Source: JACVRW01 sp036519295
GTDB lineage: Bacteria; Actinomycetota; Thermoleophilia; Solirubrobacterales; Thermoleophilaceae
Assembly (NCBI GenBank): GCA_036519295.1
Contig: DATDLN010000201.1
Span: 1-47,235 of the forward strand
Length of the DNA stretch: 47,235 nucleotides
Direction of reading: 5' to 3'
Shown: positions 1 through 8,185 of the stretch, one piece after another
Layout: every line of letters begins with the position of its first letter
Position numbering within the stretch: the first letter of the stretch is position 1
Translations under genes and position numbers: made by a program
The notes under the pieces: model-generated
What the model saw: the letters and a program-made list of their open reading frames with translations, nothing else
Told to the model about the DNA's origin: nothing
The model's database searches: none

Positions 1-300
1 ACGGATCGCGGTGGACTCGAACGACAGCTCCGGGTGTGCCTCGGCGTGGAAGAAGTCCTCGGAGCGCAGGTGGTTGTCCCGCTGGTCCTCGTTCGTGTAC
101 ACGGATGCGGTCTGGACGGTGCCGTAGGCCCGCGCGGAATCGAGGTCGTCGCCGATCTCGAGGGTGCCATCGAACTCGTTGAACTTGCCGCGCACGGTGG
201 CGATCCCGAGATGCTTCACGGAGAACTCCACGCTCGAATGAGCCGGATCGACCTTCCAGGTGCCGGTGGGGACAGCGGCTGCGATCGCGGTGGTTGTCAT
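1..300 (-). CDS. YceI-family protein (3' part outside window)
   Basis: Reading leftward from an ATG at 300, the frame stays open to the window edge (100 codons). It gives a typical YceI N-terminus: GTWKVDPAHSSVEFSVKHLG, then TVRGKFNEFDGTL, and later NHLRSEDFFHAEAHPELSF. YceI proteins are small (about 170-190 aa) lipocalin-like beta-barrels that bind polyisoprenoid or amphiphilic ligands; many are periplasmic, but here there is no signal peptide, so a cytoplasmic location is likely, as in many actinobacterial members. The start is supported by a strong ribosome site, AAGGAGG at 317-311, ten bases upstream. The promoter and an overlapping palindrome are listed separately. The C-terminal half lies outside the window. 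The family is clear; the ligand is unknown. Confidence 0.88.
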   Translation of the reverse strand, partial: MTTTAIAAAVPTGTWKVDPAHSSVEFSVKHLGIATVRGKFNEFDGTLEIGDDLDSARAYGTVQTASVYTNEDQRDNHLRSEDFFHAEAHPELSFESTAIR

Positions 301-325
301 ATCGCTTGCTCCTCCTTACGAAAGG

Positions 326-368
326 TAATTGCGCAAGCAATTATTGGCTGCGAACGCCGCCGCGCCAA
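326..368 (-). promoter_or_regulatory. Promoter and palindromic operator of the YceI gene
   Basis: On the minus strand TTGGCG (368-363), a 17-bp spacer and AATAAT (345-340) form a good sigma-70-type promoter. A perfect inverted repeat TAATTGC-GCAA-GCAATTA (326-343) covers the -10 box and predicted start site, the expected place for a repressor. The sequence resembles MarR-family operators, which often control YceI genes, but no MarR gene is visible in the window. Confidence 0.6.
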
Positions 369-593
369 TGGAAAGACCTCGCCAATGCATGGACTTTTCG
401 GTGCGGACGCACTGCCCCCCGGCCTGGAGCCAGCCGGCCCAGATAGGACCGATGCGCTCGACCTTCTGCTGGAGAAGGTCGAACGCGTCGCCCGATATGC
501 GTAAACCCGCCCCACTCCTCGAACTAGCCCGGCGGCCCCTGCCGAACCCCCCAACTACCCGCCCAGGGGCGCCCGCACTACCGGCGGGCCCGG
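369..593. other. Non-coding interval upstream of YceI promoter
   Basis: This stretch lies between the YceI promoter and the terminator of the M14 peptidase gene. Open frames cross it on both strands, but none has a ribosome site, family resemblance or convincing codon pattern. I see no RNA gene in it. Confidence 0.4.
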
Positions 594-622
594 GCGGCCG
601 GGCGCCCCGAGCGCCCGGCCGC
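594..622 (-). terminator. Hairpin terminator after the M14 peptidase gene
   Basis: A perfect 12-bp stem, GCGGCCGGGCGC (594-605) paired with its complement (611-622) around a 5-nt loop, begins 9 bases beyond the stop codon of the peptidase gene. There is no T tract, as is usual for G+C-rich actinobacterial terminators. Confidence 0.65.
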
Positions 623-631
623 TTCGCTCGT

Positions 632-3235
632 CTACATGTCGCCCCAGTAGAAGCCGGCCGACACCGCCGGGAAGTCGCGCTCGGGGTGCGCCCTGAACAG
701 CGGATCGATCCCGAACAGCGTGATCCGGGCGGTGTTCGCCGTGTTGGGCCCGTGGACGATGATCGGCGAGCCGCCCGCCGACGGGTCCGGGTTGGGCCAG
801 TGGCCCGAGGCGAGGAAGTCGGACGCCGGGAGGCGGCCGTCCACCGTGACCTCGGGTGGGACGTCCGTGAACCAGACGGGCGTTTCGACCAACCCGGTGT
901 CCTGGGCGGGGTAGGACCCGACGATCGGGCTGCTCGCGCCAGCCTCGTTGTCCCACAGGACGATCCCGCTCACGTCCTCCTGGAACGCCGGGGTCACCCG
1001 GCCGAACTCCTCGGCGAGCAGGTCGAAACGCTCGGTCGCGCGCCCGCCGCCCGAACCGTCGCCCTGGGCCTGCATGTCGAGGCCTCTGAACTGGCCCGCG
1101 CCGTTGTCCACGAGGAAGTTGGCGCCGCTGGGGCGGGCGCCGACGTAGCCGCCGCCCCCCGCGAAGAACGCCGAGTAGCGCGTACGCACCGTGGCGTTCT
1201 CCGGAGTGTCCGCCGGGTAGGTCTGGTTCGTGTTGTAGATCACGTCGTAGTTCGCCAGCGGATCCGACGGCGCCGCGTTGATCGCCGCGTTCGTCAACTG
1301 ATCCGAGGTGAATCCGATCTGCCGGAGCGCCCAGTTCTCGAGCGCCGAGCACAGGCACGCGACCCGCGGCACCCGCTCGATCGGCTCGGTTGCCGGTAGG
1401 TCGGCCGTGATGCGCTCGAACCACAGCCCCGCCGAGCGCCCGGCGCTCCGCAGCCGAGCGGCCGCGTCGGACGGGAAGATCACGCTGCCCGCGGGCAGCG
1501 TCTCGCCCGAGGCGCTCTCGAACGGCTCGGTCGCGAGCCTCGCCGTCACGCCCGATCCGACCAGCGAGTTAATCGTGCGGACGGCCGCCACGGAGTCGTT
1601 GGGCAGCGCGTACGCGGCCGCGCGTCCGCTGCGGACGCCGCCTTGGACCGCCGCCGCCCGCCGGATCGGACGCGTCGACGGCGAGAAGCGCCGGTCGCGA
1701 GGGATGGTCACGACGTCGGCACCCCACAGGAAGCCGTTGCTCCACGCGCCGGGCGGCGCGTAGAGCTGCGTGACGCGGTCAGAGATGTCGTCGCCGACCG
1801 ACAGCATGGTGTTTGCCAGGGCGCGGAGGGCCTGGCCCATCCAGACCACGTACGAGCCCCTCTCGAACGACCGGTAGTCCCTCTTCAGCCGGGTGACGTC
1901 GACGTCGTTGTCGAGCAGGAACTGGACCAGCCGCTTCGCCTCGACGTCGCTCCGCTGGCCGCGCCCGACCGGGATCACGTGGGCCCGCGGGTAGTCCGTC
2001 ATGTAGTCGTGGTCCGCTGGGGTCCCGATGACGCCGGGCGGAACGCTCGTAAGCTCGGGCCGAGGCGCATCAGTGACCCCGCGCCGGTAGATCTCGAGCT
2101 GGTCGTGCAGCATCTCGCTTCGGTGGTCGAGGACGAAGTCGAACGTCGACCACACCACCAGCTCCTGGGCCCGGAGGGAGCCCATCCGCCCGAGGTACTT
2201 CGGAGCAACGCCGCCTATGCCGCAATCGGCGTCGGTCTGGTTGCACATCTCGACGGTCGAGCCGTCGAGGCCCCGCAGCTGTCCGTACTGGCCGGTGTAG
2301 AAGGGGCCCCAGTCGTCCCATCCCTGCGGCAGCGTCTCGCCCGGAGGGATCCATTCGGCGGGGTCGGGGACGGCGTTGACGGGTCTGTCGACCCCGAAGC
2401 CTTCACTCGCGAGCCCCGCCTGGTTGGCGTCGGACCGCGGCTGGCTCCACTTGAACCACATGTCGTACTCGATGCCCGGGTTGTGCGGCACCGTGGTCGA
2501 CTCGACGAGCGTGGGCGTGTGGTAGCCGTGAAGGTCCAGGAGCTCTGTGGGGAACCACTTCCTGAAGACGCTCACCGACGCCCGCGTCTCGGACTGCGAC
2601 TGGGTGATGTAGTCGCGGTTGAGGTCGAAGCCGTTGCCGTTGGTGCGCATCCCCGCGACGCGTCCGTCGGGATTCTGGACCACGTTGAAGGCGACGACGG
2701 CGTGGTCGAGAAGAGCATCCACCTCGGGATCGCTGCCGTATGGGGTGGTGGCGAGGCGCTCGATGGCCCGCATCGCGGCGTCGACGCCCTCGTACTCGTT
2801 GCCGTGGATCCCGGACTGGATGAAGATCGGGACCTTCGAGTCTCCCCTGCGAAGGAGGCTCTGGGCACGCCCGGGGTCGCTCGTCGCACGACGGAGGATG
2901 TCCCTCAGGCGCGAGTAGCCGTTCCGCTGCTCCCGGGTTCCGAGCGCGTTGATCGTGACGAGGTACATGTCCCGCCCGAGCGCGGACTTGCCGATGACCT
3001 CGAGACTCATGCGGCCGCCGATGCTCCGGTCCTGAATCGACTGGAGCGTGCAGCCGATCGCGTAGTAGGGGATGTGCGGGAAGCTCCCGGGGAGATTGGC
3101 GGGCAGGTTCTCGGCTGCGTCGGGGACCTTCGTCCCGCACCACGGAGGCGCGATGTCCGCCCTCGCGGTCGTGGCTCCCGCCAGAGGAACGGCCAGCGTA
3201 ACGAGACAAACCGCGAGCAAACGTCGCAGAGACAT
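632..3235 (-). CDS. Secreted M14-family zinc carboxypeptidase
   Basis: This 867-aa exported protein starts with a signal peptide (MSLRRLLAVC..., cleavage probably after ATTARA at residue 26). Zinc ligands of the M14 carboxypeptidase family are visible: HGNE (H144 and E147) and DLHGY (H236), with NPDGR at 188-192 and DLNRD at 204-208 between them. The family removes C-terminal residues from peptides outside the cell. The protein is far longer than a classic carboxypeptidase A (about 300 aa catalytic part); residues 400-867 form a large C-terminal region that I cannot assign to a family. I chose ATG 3235 rather than the longer frame start at 3259 because a G-rich ribosome site precedes it and the signal peptide then starts normally. 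The substrate is unknown. Confidence 0.85.
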   Translation of the reverse strand: MSLRRLLAVCLVTLAVPLAGATTARADIAPPWCGTKVPDAAENLPANLPGSFPHIPYYAIGCTLQSIQDRSIGGRMSLEVIGKSALGRDMYLVTINALGTREQRNGYSRLRDILRRATSDPGRAQSLLRRGDSKVPIFIQSGIHGNEYEGVDAAMRAIERLATTPYGSDPEVDALLDHAVVAFNVVQNPDGRVAGMRTNGNGFDLNRDYITQSQSETRASVSVFRKWFPTELLDLHGYHTPTLVESTTVPHNPGIEYDMWFKWSQPRSDANQAGLASEGFGVDRPVNAVPDPAEWIPPGETLPQGWDDWGPFYTGQYGQLRGLDGSTVEMCNQTDADCGIGGVAPKYLGRMGSLRAQELVVWSTFDFVLDHRSEMLHDQLEIYRRGVTDAPRPELTSVPPGVIGTPADHDYMTDYPRAHVIPVGRGQRSDVEAKRLVQFLLDNDVDVTRLKRDYRSFERGSYVVWMGQALRALANTMLSVGDDISDRVTQLYAPPGAWSNGFLWGADVVTIPRDRRFSPSTRPIRRAAAVQGGVRSGRAAAYALPNDSVAAVRTINSLVGSGVTARLATEPFESASGETLPAGSVIFPSDAAARLRSAGRSAGLWFERITADLPATEPIERVPRVACLCSALENWALRQIGFTSDQLTNAAINAAPSDPLANYDVIYNTNQTYPADTPENATVRTRYSAFFAGGGGYVGARPSGANFLVDNGAGQFRGLDMQAQGDGSGGGRATERFDLLAEEFGRVTPAFQEDVSGIVLWDNEAGASSPIVGSYPAQDTGLVETPVWFTDVPPEVTVDGRLPASDFLASGHWPNPDPSAGGSPIIVHGPNTANTARITLFGIDPLFRAHPERDFPAVSAGFYWGDM

Positions 3236-3292
3236 CAGAACCCCCCCAAGAGATGGCAAATGCGGTGGCTCTTTACCCCTACGTGTCGCGGA

Positions 3293-4096
3293 CTACACCT
3301 CGGCCGCCAGGTCGGCGGCACGGCCGGCCTCGATGACGCGCTTGAGGAAGCTCGCCGTGCGCTCGTGCCGCGGCGCGTGGAAGATCAGATCGGGCGGCCC
3401 CTGCTCGAGGATCACGCCCTCGGACATGAAGCAGACCCGGTCGGCGATCTGGCGCGCGAAGCCCATCTCGTGGGTGGAGATGAGCATCGTCATGCCAGAC
3501 TCGGCCAGCTCGCGGATCACGGTGAGCACCTCGCCGACGAGCTCCGGGTCGAGCGCGCTCGTCACCTCGTCGAGCAGCATGATGCGCGGCTGCATCGCGA
3601 GCGCGCGTACGATCGCCGCGCGCTGCTGCTGGCCGCCCGAGAGGCGGTCGGGGTACTCGCTCGCCTTGTCCGCGAGGCCGAAACGGCCGAGCAGCTCGCG
3701 CGCCTGCTCCTCGGCCGCCGCCTGCGGCATCCCCAGCACACGCCGCGGGGCGAGCGTGACGTTCGCGAGCACGCTCATGTGCGGGAACAGGTTGAAGGCC
3801 TGAAAGACGATCCCGATGTGGCGGCGCACGCGGTCGGGGTCGGTGTCCATGCTCGTGATCTCCTCGCCCTCGAAGAGGATCCGGCCGTCGTTGATCGGCT
3901 CGATCAGGTTCGCGCACTTGAGCAGGGTCGACTTGCCGCAGCCCGACGCGCCGATCACGCAGATCACCTTGTGGGCCGGTACCTCGAGATCAACGCCGCG
4001 CAGGACCTCCACGTCGCCGTAGCTCTTGTGCACCCGCTCGAGGCGCAGCAATGGCGTGGACTCGCCCGTCGGCCGGCTGCGCCGCGGCCGACTCAT
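3293..4096 (-). CDS. Polar amino-acid ABC transporter, ATP-binding protein
   Basis: This 267-aa ATPase powers the importer encoded by the two genes upstream. It shows Walker A GASGCGKST, Q-loop VFQAFNLFPHMSVL, signature LSGGQQQR, Walker B IMLLDEVTSALDP and the switch histidine in STHEMGF, the arrangement typical of HisP/GlnQ-type polar amino-acid ATPases. The ATG overlaps the permease stop codon by 4 nt (ATGA at 4096-4093), which indicates translational coupling and a shared transcript: binding protein, permease, ATPase. There is no separate promoter. The exact amino acid carried cannot be read from the sequence. The gene ends 57 nt before the M14 peptidase start. Confidence 0.95.
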   Translation of the reverse strand: MSRPRRSRPTGESTPLLRLERVHKSYGDVEVLRGVDLEVPAHKVICVIGASGCGKSTLLKCANLIEPINDGRILFEGEEITSMDTDPDRVRRHIGIVFQAFNLFPHMSVLANVTLAPRRVLGMPQAAAEEQARELLGRFGLADKASEYPDRLSGGQQQRAAIVRALAMQPRIMLLDEVTSALDPELVGEVLTVIRELAESGMTMLISTHEMGFARQIADRVCFMSEGVILEQGPPDLIFHAPRHERTASFLKRVIEAGRAADLAAEV

Positions 4097-4989
4097 CCGC
4101 CCGTGGCCCGCATCCGCCTGCGATCCCGCTCGACAAGCCAGTCGGTGACCCTCGCGAGCGGAATCGTGACGGCGATGAAGAGCAGCGCGGCCATCGTGTA
4201 GCCGGTGAAGTTGAAGGTCGTAGAGGCATAGTTCTCCGCCGCTCGCGCCACCTCGACGAGGCCGAGAAGCCCCACCAGCGCCGTGTCCTTCTGGAGGCCG
4301 ATGAAGTCGTTCAAGAGGGGTGGGATCACGCGCCTGACCGCCTGCGGAAGCACCACGAAGCGCATCGACTGCCACTGCGTCAACCCCAGCGACCGCGCGC
4401 CGGCGAGCTGGCTCGGGTGCACCGACTCGATCCCCGCCCGGTAGACCTCGGTCACGTAGGCCGAGTAGACGAGCACCAGCGACACCACCCCGTAGGCGAA
4501 CACGGACTGGTCGGAGATGAACTCGAGCTGCAGCGCGGGCAGGCCGAGCCCCACGATGAAGATCACGAGAATCAGCGGAATCCCCCGGAAGACGTCCGTG
4601 TAGATGAGCGCGACGATCCGCAGCGGCGCCATCACCGGCCCCGGCAGGGTGCGAATCACCGCGATCCCCAGAGCGACGACGAGCACGATCGCTTCCGAAA
4701 CCAACATGAGCTTCACGTTCAGCCAGAAGCCCTCGGAGACGGTGCCGAAGCTGTCCTTGAAGCCCGTGAGCGAGAAAAAGGACTCGACAACCTTGTTGAC
4801 GCCGGGCGACAACGCGATCAGCGCGACGACGAGCGCAAAGAAGACGACCGTGCTGACCGTCGAGATGAGCGCGTCCCGGCGCTGGGAGCGCCGGCGGGTG
4901 AGCCCGCGCGAGCCGCCCGGGGGCCCCGCCTCGCCGGCGGTCAGCCCACCCTTCGGGGGCTCGACACGGGTCTCGAAGCCCATCCCCAT
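4093..4989 (-). CDS. Polar amino-acid ABC transporter, permease
   Basis: A 298-aa inner-membrane protein of the HisM/GlnP permease family. It has a charged N-terminus, a first membrane span near residues 40-60, and further spans in the C-terminal half. The EAA-type cytoplasmic loop that docks the ATPase is visible around AGARSLGLTQWQSMRFVVLP. A single permease gene implies a homodimer. The start is uncertain between ATG 4989 and ATG 4983; neither has a strong ribosome site. Fifteen bases separate it from the binding-protein stop, and its own stop overlaps the ATPase start. The N-terminal extension is rich in Pro and Gly and slightly longer than usual. Confidence 0.92.
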   Translation of the reverse strand: MGMGFETRVEPPKGGLTAGEAGPPGGSRGLTRRRSQRRDALISTVSTVVFFALVVALIALSPGVNKVVESFFSLTGFKDSFGTVSEGFWLNVKLMLVSEAIVLVVALGIAVIRTLPGPVMAPLRIVALIYTDVFRGIPLILVIFIVGLGLPALQLEFISDQSVFAYGVVSLVLVYSAYVTEVYRAGIESVHPSQLAGARSLGLTQWQSMRFVVLPQAVRRVIPPLLNDFIGLQKDTALVGLLGLVEVARAAENYASTTFNFTGYTMAALLFIAVTIPLARVTDWLVERDRRRMRATGG

Positions 4990-5004
4990 TCGTGCGTACC
5001 GACG

Positions 5005-5871
5005 CTACTGCAAGTCGGGCAGGTCCTCGGTGCCGGGGAACCACTTCGCCTGCAGCTGCTTGAGCGTGCCGTCGGCCTTGATCTTCTCGATCGCCTTGTT
5101 GACCTGCTGGCGCAGCGGGTTGGCCTTCTCGAACAGGACCCCGTACTGCTCGTTCGTCCGGAACTGACCGGGCATGGCGACGTCGTCGCCACGCTCCTTG
5201 ACGATCTCCGCCCCGATCGCGACGTCCATGAGGAAGGCGTCGATCTGCCCGTTTGCGAGGGCCTGGGTGGCCGCCCCAAGAGTCGTGAACTCGCGGGGCT
5301 GCTTCTCGGGCTTGATCTTGTCCTGGATGTAGTCGCCGCCGGTGGTCGCGGCCTGGAAGCCGAACTGCAGGTCCTCCATGTCGGCGATCGACTGCACCCC
5401 TTCGGCCGGCCCGCCCTTCTTGATCAGGAAGCCCTGGTTCGCGTCGAAGTAGGGGACGCTGAAGTCCACGACCTTGGACCGCTCGGGGGTGATGGTGATC
5501 TCGTTGATCGCCATGTCGAAGTCCTTCGGCGCGGGCGAGAACAGGCCGTTGAACGGCGTGTTGACCCACACGACCTTCGGCACGCCCAGCTCCTTGGCGA
5601 TCGCGTCGGCCAGGTCGACCTCGAAGCCCTTGGGGTCGTCGATTGGCAGCTCCACGAAGCCCTTCACGGGGAACTCGGCGCCTACCGTGAGCTGCCCCTC
5701 GGTGTGAAGGTCGAGCTGCGCCGCCTGCCCGCTCGTGGCGCCGCCTCCGCCGCCGCCGTTACCGCCGTCGTCGTCGTCGCCGCACGCGGCCGGCGCGAGG
5801 GCGGCCAGCAGCACCGCAGCGAGCCACAGCGCCGCCCTCAAAGTCCGTGGTGTCCTTCGCCTCCTGCCCAC
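5005..5871 (-). CDS. Polar amino-acid ABC transporter, substrate-binding lipoprotein
   Basis: A 288-aa extracellular binding protein. The N-terminus is a lipoprotein signal (LAALAPAAC, lipid-modified Cys at about residue 30) followed by a Gly/Asp-rich linker. The mature part carries the SBP_bac_3 pattern: GFEVDLADAIAKELG, then FNGLFSPAPKDFDMAINEITITPERSKVVDFSVPY, the family signature region. It delivers polar amino acids to the permease encoded just downstream. The GTG start at 5871 has GGGAGGGG only about 2 nt upstream, so the start could be a few codons further in. The gene is the first of its operon, and its promoter must lie in the 74-bp space shared with the divergent TetR gene, where overlapping palindromes occur. 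Confidence 0.92.
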   Translation of the reverse strand: MGRRRRTPRTLRAALWLAAVLLAALAPAACGDDDDGGNGGGGGGATSGQAAQLDLHTEGQLTVGAEFPVKGFVELPIDDPKGFEVDLADAIAKELGVPKVVWVNTPFNGLFSPAPKDFDMAINEITITPERSKVVDFSVPYFDANQGFLIKKGGPAEGVQSIADMEDLQFGFQAATTGGDYIQDKIKPEKQPREFTTLGAATQALANGQIDAFLMDVAIGAEIVKERGDDVAMPGQFRTNEQYGVLFEKANPLRQQVNKAIEKIKADGTLKQLQAKWFPGTEDLPDLQ

Positions 5872-5892
5872 GCCCCTCCCTCGATGGAATTT

Positions 5893-5919
5893 GACTGAAG
5901 AATCAGTCTGTCTGATTCT
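5893..5919. promoter_or_regulatory. Overlapping TetR-type operator palindromes
   Basis: Two interlocked perfect inverted repeats lie between the divergent transporter operon and the TetR gene: GACTGA-N4-TCAGTC (5893-5908) and AGAATCAG-N5-CTGATTCT (5899-5919), with a further CTGA...TCAG half-site pair to 5927. A TATAAA box at 5930-5935, ten bases before the TetR ATG, is a likely -10. Position and symmetry fit a TetR dimer pair that represses both directions; the link to this regulator is inferred. Confidence 0.65.
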
Positions 5920-5945
5920 CAGGTCAGTTATAAAAGGCCACGCGG

Positions 5946-6629
5946 ATGAGTGTCAAACAGGTACCCCGCCCTAGGGCGTATCGCCCGCGCCCGAACCGCC
6001 CGGAGCAGATTCTGGCCGCAGCCTGCCGGGTGATCCAGGAGCGCGGCTTCGCGGGAACCCGCATCTCTGACATCGCCCGCGAGGCGGGGACCTCGACCGG
6101 CACCATCCACTACTGGTTCGAGGTCAAGGACGAGGTTCTGACGGCCGCGCTGAAGTGGGCCAGCGAACAGCTCTTCGCGCGGCTCGACGAGCTGGCCGCG
6201 GGCGTCGACAGCGAGCGCGAGCGCCTCGCCCAGCTGCTCGAGGCGTCGCTGCCCTCCACCGGTCCGCGGCGCGGCGAGTACATGCTGTGGATGGAGCTGT
6301 GGGTGCGGGCGCTCCACGAGCCGAGCCTGATGCCGGAGTGCGAGGGGCTCTCGCGCCGCTGGCGCGGCTTCTTCTTCGACACGGTGCGGCGAGGGACGGG
6401 GGCCGGCGAGTTCGCTCCGGTGACCGACCCGGACGACGTCGCCGACCGGCTCCTCGCGCTGGTCGACGGCCTGGGCTTCGAGCTCCTCCTGGGCTACGAG
6501 TGGACCTCTCCGGAGCGCATGCGCGCGAAGATGCACGCCTTTGCGGCCGAGCAGCTGAAGCTCTCCCCCAAGTCGCTCGCACGCGACGCGCGCGCCGCGG
6601 CCGCCGCCCTCGGCGGAGGGCGCGGGTGA
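5946..6629 (+). CDS. TetR-family transcriptional regulator
   Basis: A 227-aa repressor. Residues 20-65 form the TetR helix-turn-helix (ILAAACRVIQERGFAGTRIS, DIAREAGTSTGTIHYWFEVKDEVL). The rest is a ligand-binding domain resembling the BetI/TetR_C_6 group (HYWFEVKDEVL followed by long helices and an MLWMELWVRAL segment). It is divergent from the polar amino-acid importer and precedes an aminotransferase, so it probably senses an amino acid, a derivative or a related amine and represses both sides. The leader would be only a few bases if TATAAA at 5930-5935 is the -10 box. The C-terminus ends in an Ala/Gly-rich tail of no clear role. Confidence 0.92.
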   Translation: MSVKQVPRPRAYRPRPNRPEQILAAACRVIQERGFAGTRISDIAREAGTSTGTIHYWFEVKDEVLTAALKWASEQLFARLDELAAGVDSERERLAQLLEASLPSTGPRRGEYMLWMELWVRALHEPSLMPECEGLSRRWRGFFFDTVRRGTGAGEFAPVTDPDDVADRLLALVDGLGFELLLGYEWTSPERMRAKMHAFAAEQLKLSPKSLARDARAAAAALGGGRG

Positions 6630-6645
6630 CCGCGGAGTCGACGTC

Positions 6646-7773
6646 GTGAGCGACTGGAGCCGGCTAATCCGCCCGCAGCTGCTCGACGTAGGGCCGTACG
6701 TGCCCGGGCCGAGCCTCGACGAGCTGAAGGCCTCGTACGGGCTCGAAGAGGTGGCGAAGCTGAACTGGAACGAGGGGCTATTCGGCCCGCTGCCCGGCGT
6801 GCTCGACGCCGCGGCGGCCGAGCTCGACCGAACCTGGGAGTACCCGGAGCACGCCTACATCGAGCTGCGCGAGGCGATCGGGGCCGAGATCGGCGTGGCG
6901 GCCGATTGGATTCTGCCCGGGCACGGTATCCAGACGCTGATCCTCACCCTCGCCGCCGCATTCCTGTCGCCCGGCGAGCGCGTGGTCGTCCCCGACCCCA
7001 CCTACGGCCTCTACGCCCAGGCGTCGCGCGCCGCCGGGGCGGTCGTTCAACGGGTGGCCTCGCCCGAGCTCCGCCCCGACCTCGAGCTCATTGCGGACTC
7101 TGCTCGACGCACGCGCGCACGGATGGTCTGGATCTGCGATCCGAACAACCCGACCGGCTCGCTGCTCGACCCGGCGGAGTGGGCAGCCTTCCTTCGCGCC
7201 CTCCCCGAGACCTGCGTGGTGGCGGCCGATGAGGCGTACATGGACTACGTGGCGCCCGATGGGCGGCTCCGCCGCGAGGACGACGTCGCGGCCGGAAGAC
7301 CCCTGATCGTGCTGCGCACGTTCTCGAAGATCTTCGGTCTCGCCGGCCTGCGGCTCGGATACGCGGTTGCCACGCCCGGGCTCATCCCGTACCTACAGAC
7401 GGTGCAGGAGCCGTTCAACCTGAACCGTCCCGCGCTGGTGGCAGGGCTCGCGAGCCTGGGCAGGCGGGAGGAGGTGGCCGAGCGTCGGACCGCCACCGCA
7501 AGCGCGCGCGAGCGGTTGGCCGAGGGTCTCCGCGGAGCCGGGGTGGAGCCCCTGCCCTCGGCGGCGAATTTCGTCCTGGTGCGACATGGGGCCGACGACG
7601 CCGAGTTCGTCGACGGCCTGCTGCGGCGCGGAATCTGGGTGCGGTCCGGCGCGCAGCTCGGTCTGCCCGGCTGGGCGCGGATAACGGTCGGCCCGGAGCC
7701 GTTGATGGACCGCGTCGCCGCCGCGCTCCCGGAGGTGCTGACCGAGGTCCGCCGCAGCGGCGCCCCGACTTGA
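6646..7773 (+). CDS. PLP-dependent class I/II aminotransferase
   Basis: A 375-aa fold-type I enzyme of the histidinol-phosphate/aspartate aminotransferase group. Key marks are ICDPNNPTG (residues about 163-171, substrate/cofactor loop), ADEAY (PLP-nitrogen Asp) and the Schiff-base lysine in RTFSKIFGLAGLRLGYA. Length is normal. A GTG start at 6646 is used; it lies 16 nt after the TetR stop, so the two are probably co-transcribed. With the amino-acid importer on one side and a RidA-like protein on the other, it most likely transaminates the imported amino acid to a 2-oxo acid. Annotation as histidinol-phosphate aminotransferase would be tempting, but no other his gene is nearby. Confidence 0.9.
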   Translation: MSDWSRLIRPQLLDVGPYVPGPSLDELKASYGLEEVAKLNWNEGLFGPLPGVLDAAAAELDRTWEYPEHAYIELREAIGAEIGVAADWILPGHGIQTLILTLAAAFLSPGERVVVPDPTYGLYAQASRAAGAVVQRVASPELRPDLELIADSARRTRARMVWICDPNNPTGSLLDPAEWAAFLRALPETCVVAADEAYMDYVAPDGRLRREDDVAAGRPLIVLRTFSKIFGLAGLRLGYAVATPGLIPYLQTVQEPFNLNRPALVAGLASLGRREEVAERRTATASARERLAEGLRGAGVEPLPSAANFVLVRHGADDAEFVDGLLRRGIWVRSGAQLGLPGWARITVGPEPLMDRVAAALPEVLTEVRRSGAPT

Positions 7774-7786
7774 AAAGGAGAGTCAC

Positions 7787-8182
7787 GTGGGACAGCGAGT
7801 CATCAACCCGTGGACCTGGCAGGACCAGTTCGGGTTTGCCCAGGCCATAGAGGTGACGGGGTCGGAGCGAGCGCTCTTCTGTGCCGGCCAGACCTCGACG
7901 GACGCCGACGGCAATCCCCTCCACCCCGGCGACATGCGAGCGCAGGTGAGTCAGGCCCTCGACAATCTCGAGACCGTCCTGCGCGAGGCGGGCTTCGATC
8001 TCTCGCAGGTGGTGCGCCTGAACACGTACACCACCGACGTGGACGCCCTCCTCGGGTCCTATGACCTGATCACCTCGCGCCTGGCGGAGGCCGGTTGCCG
8101 GCCGAGCGCGACCCTACTCGGCGTGGCGCGTCTGGCGTTTCCCGAGTACCTCGTCGAGCTGGAGGCCACCGCGGTGGCGTAG
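7787..8182 (+). CDS. RidA/YjgF-family protein lacking the catalytic arginine
   Basis: A 131-aa member of the RidA (YjgF/YER057c/UK114) superfamily, which forms trimers. Active RidA hydrolyses reactive enamines/imines released by PLP enzymes. The conserved ARL...EIEA-type C-terminus is present (GVARLAFPEYLVELEATAVA), and FCAGQTS and LDNLETVLREAG match the fold. The segment that in E. coli RidA reads PARS, with the substrate carboxylate-binding Arg105, here reads PSAT: Ala108 takes the arginine position. This places it in the Rid groups that lack deaminase activity in tested members. AAAAGGAG lies just upstream of the GTG start. It follows the aminotransferase gene by 13 nt and is likely in the same operon. 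Confidence 0.88.
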   Translation: MGQRVINPWTWQDQFGFAQAIEVTGSERALFCAGQTSTDADGNPLHPGDMRAQVSQALDNLETVLREAGFDLSQVVRLNTYTTDVDALLGSYDLITSRLAEAGCRPSATLLGVARLAFPEYLVELEATAVA

Positions 8183-8185
8183 GCC

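Noticed and set aside
384..504. Possible 40-codon plus-strand peptide ending at 504
   Set aside because: No ribosome site and no recognisable sequence; it lies upstream of and opposite to the YceI promoter.
329..1399. Long plus-strand open frame (356 codons) across the M14 peptidase gene
   Set aside because: It is antisense to a gene with clear catalytic motifs; its translation is Arg/Ala-rich low-complexity text typical of shadow frames in G+C-rich DNA.
6646..7773. Histidine-biosynthesis hisC
   Set aside because: Sequence type fits, but no other his gene is nearby and the context is amino-acid import with TetR and RidA, so only a general aminotransferase call is made.
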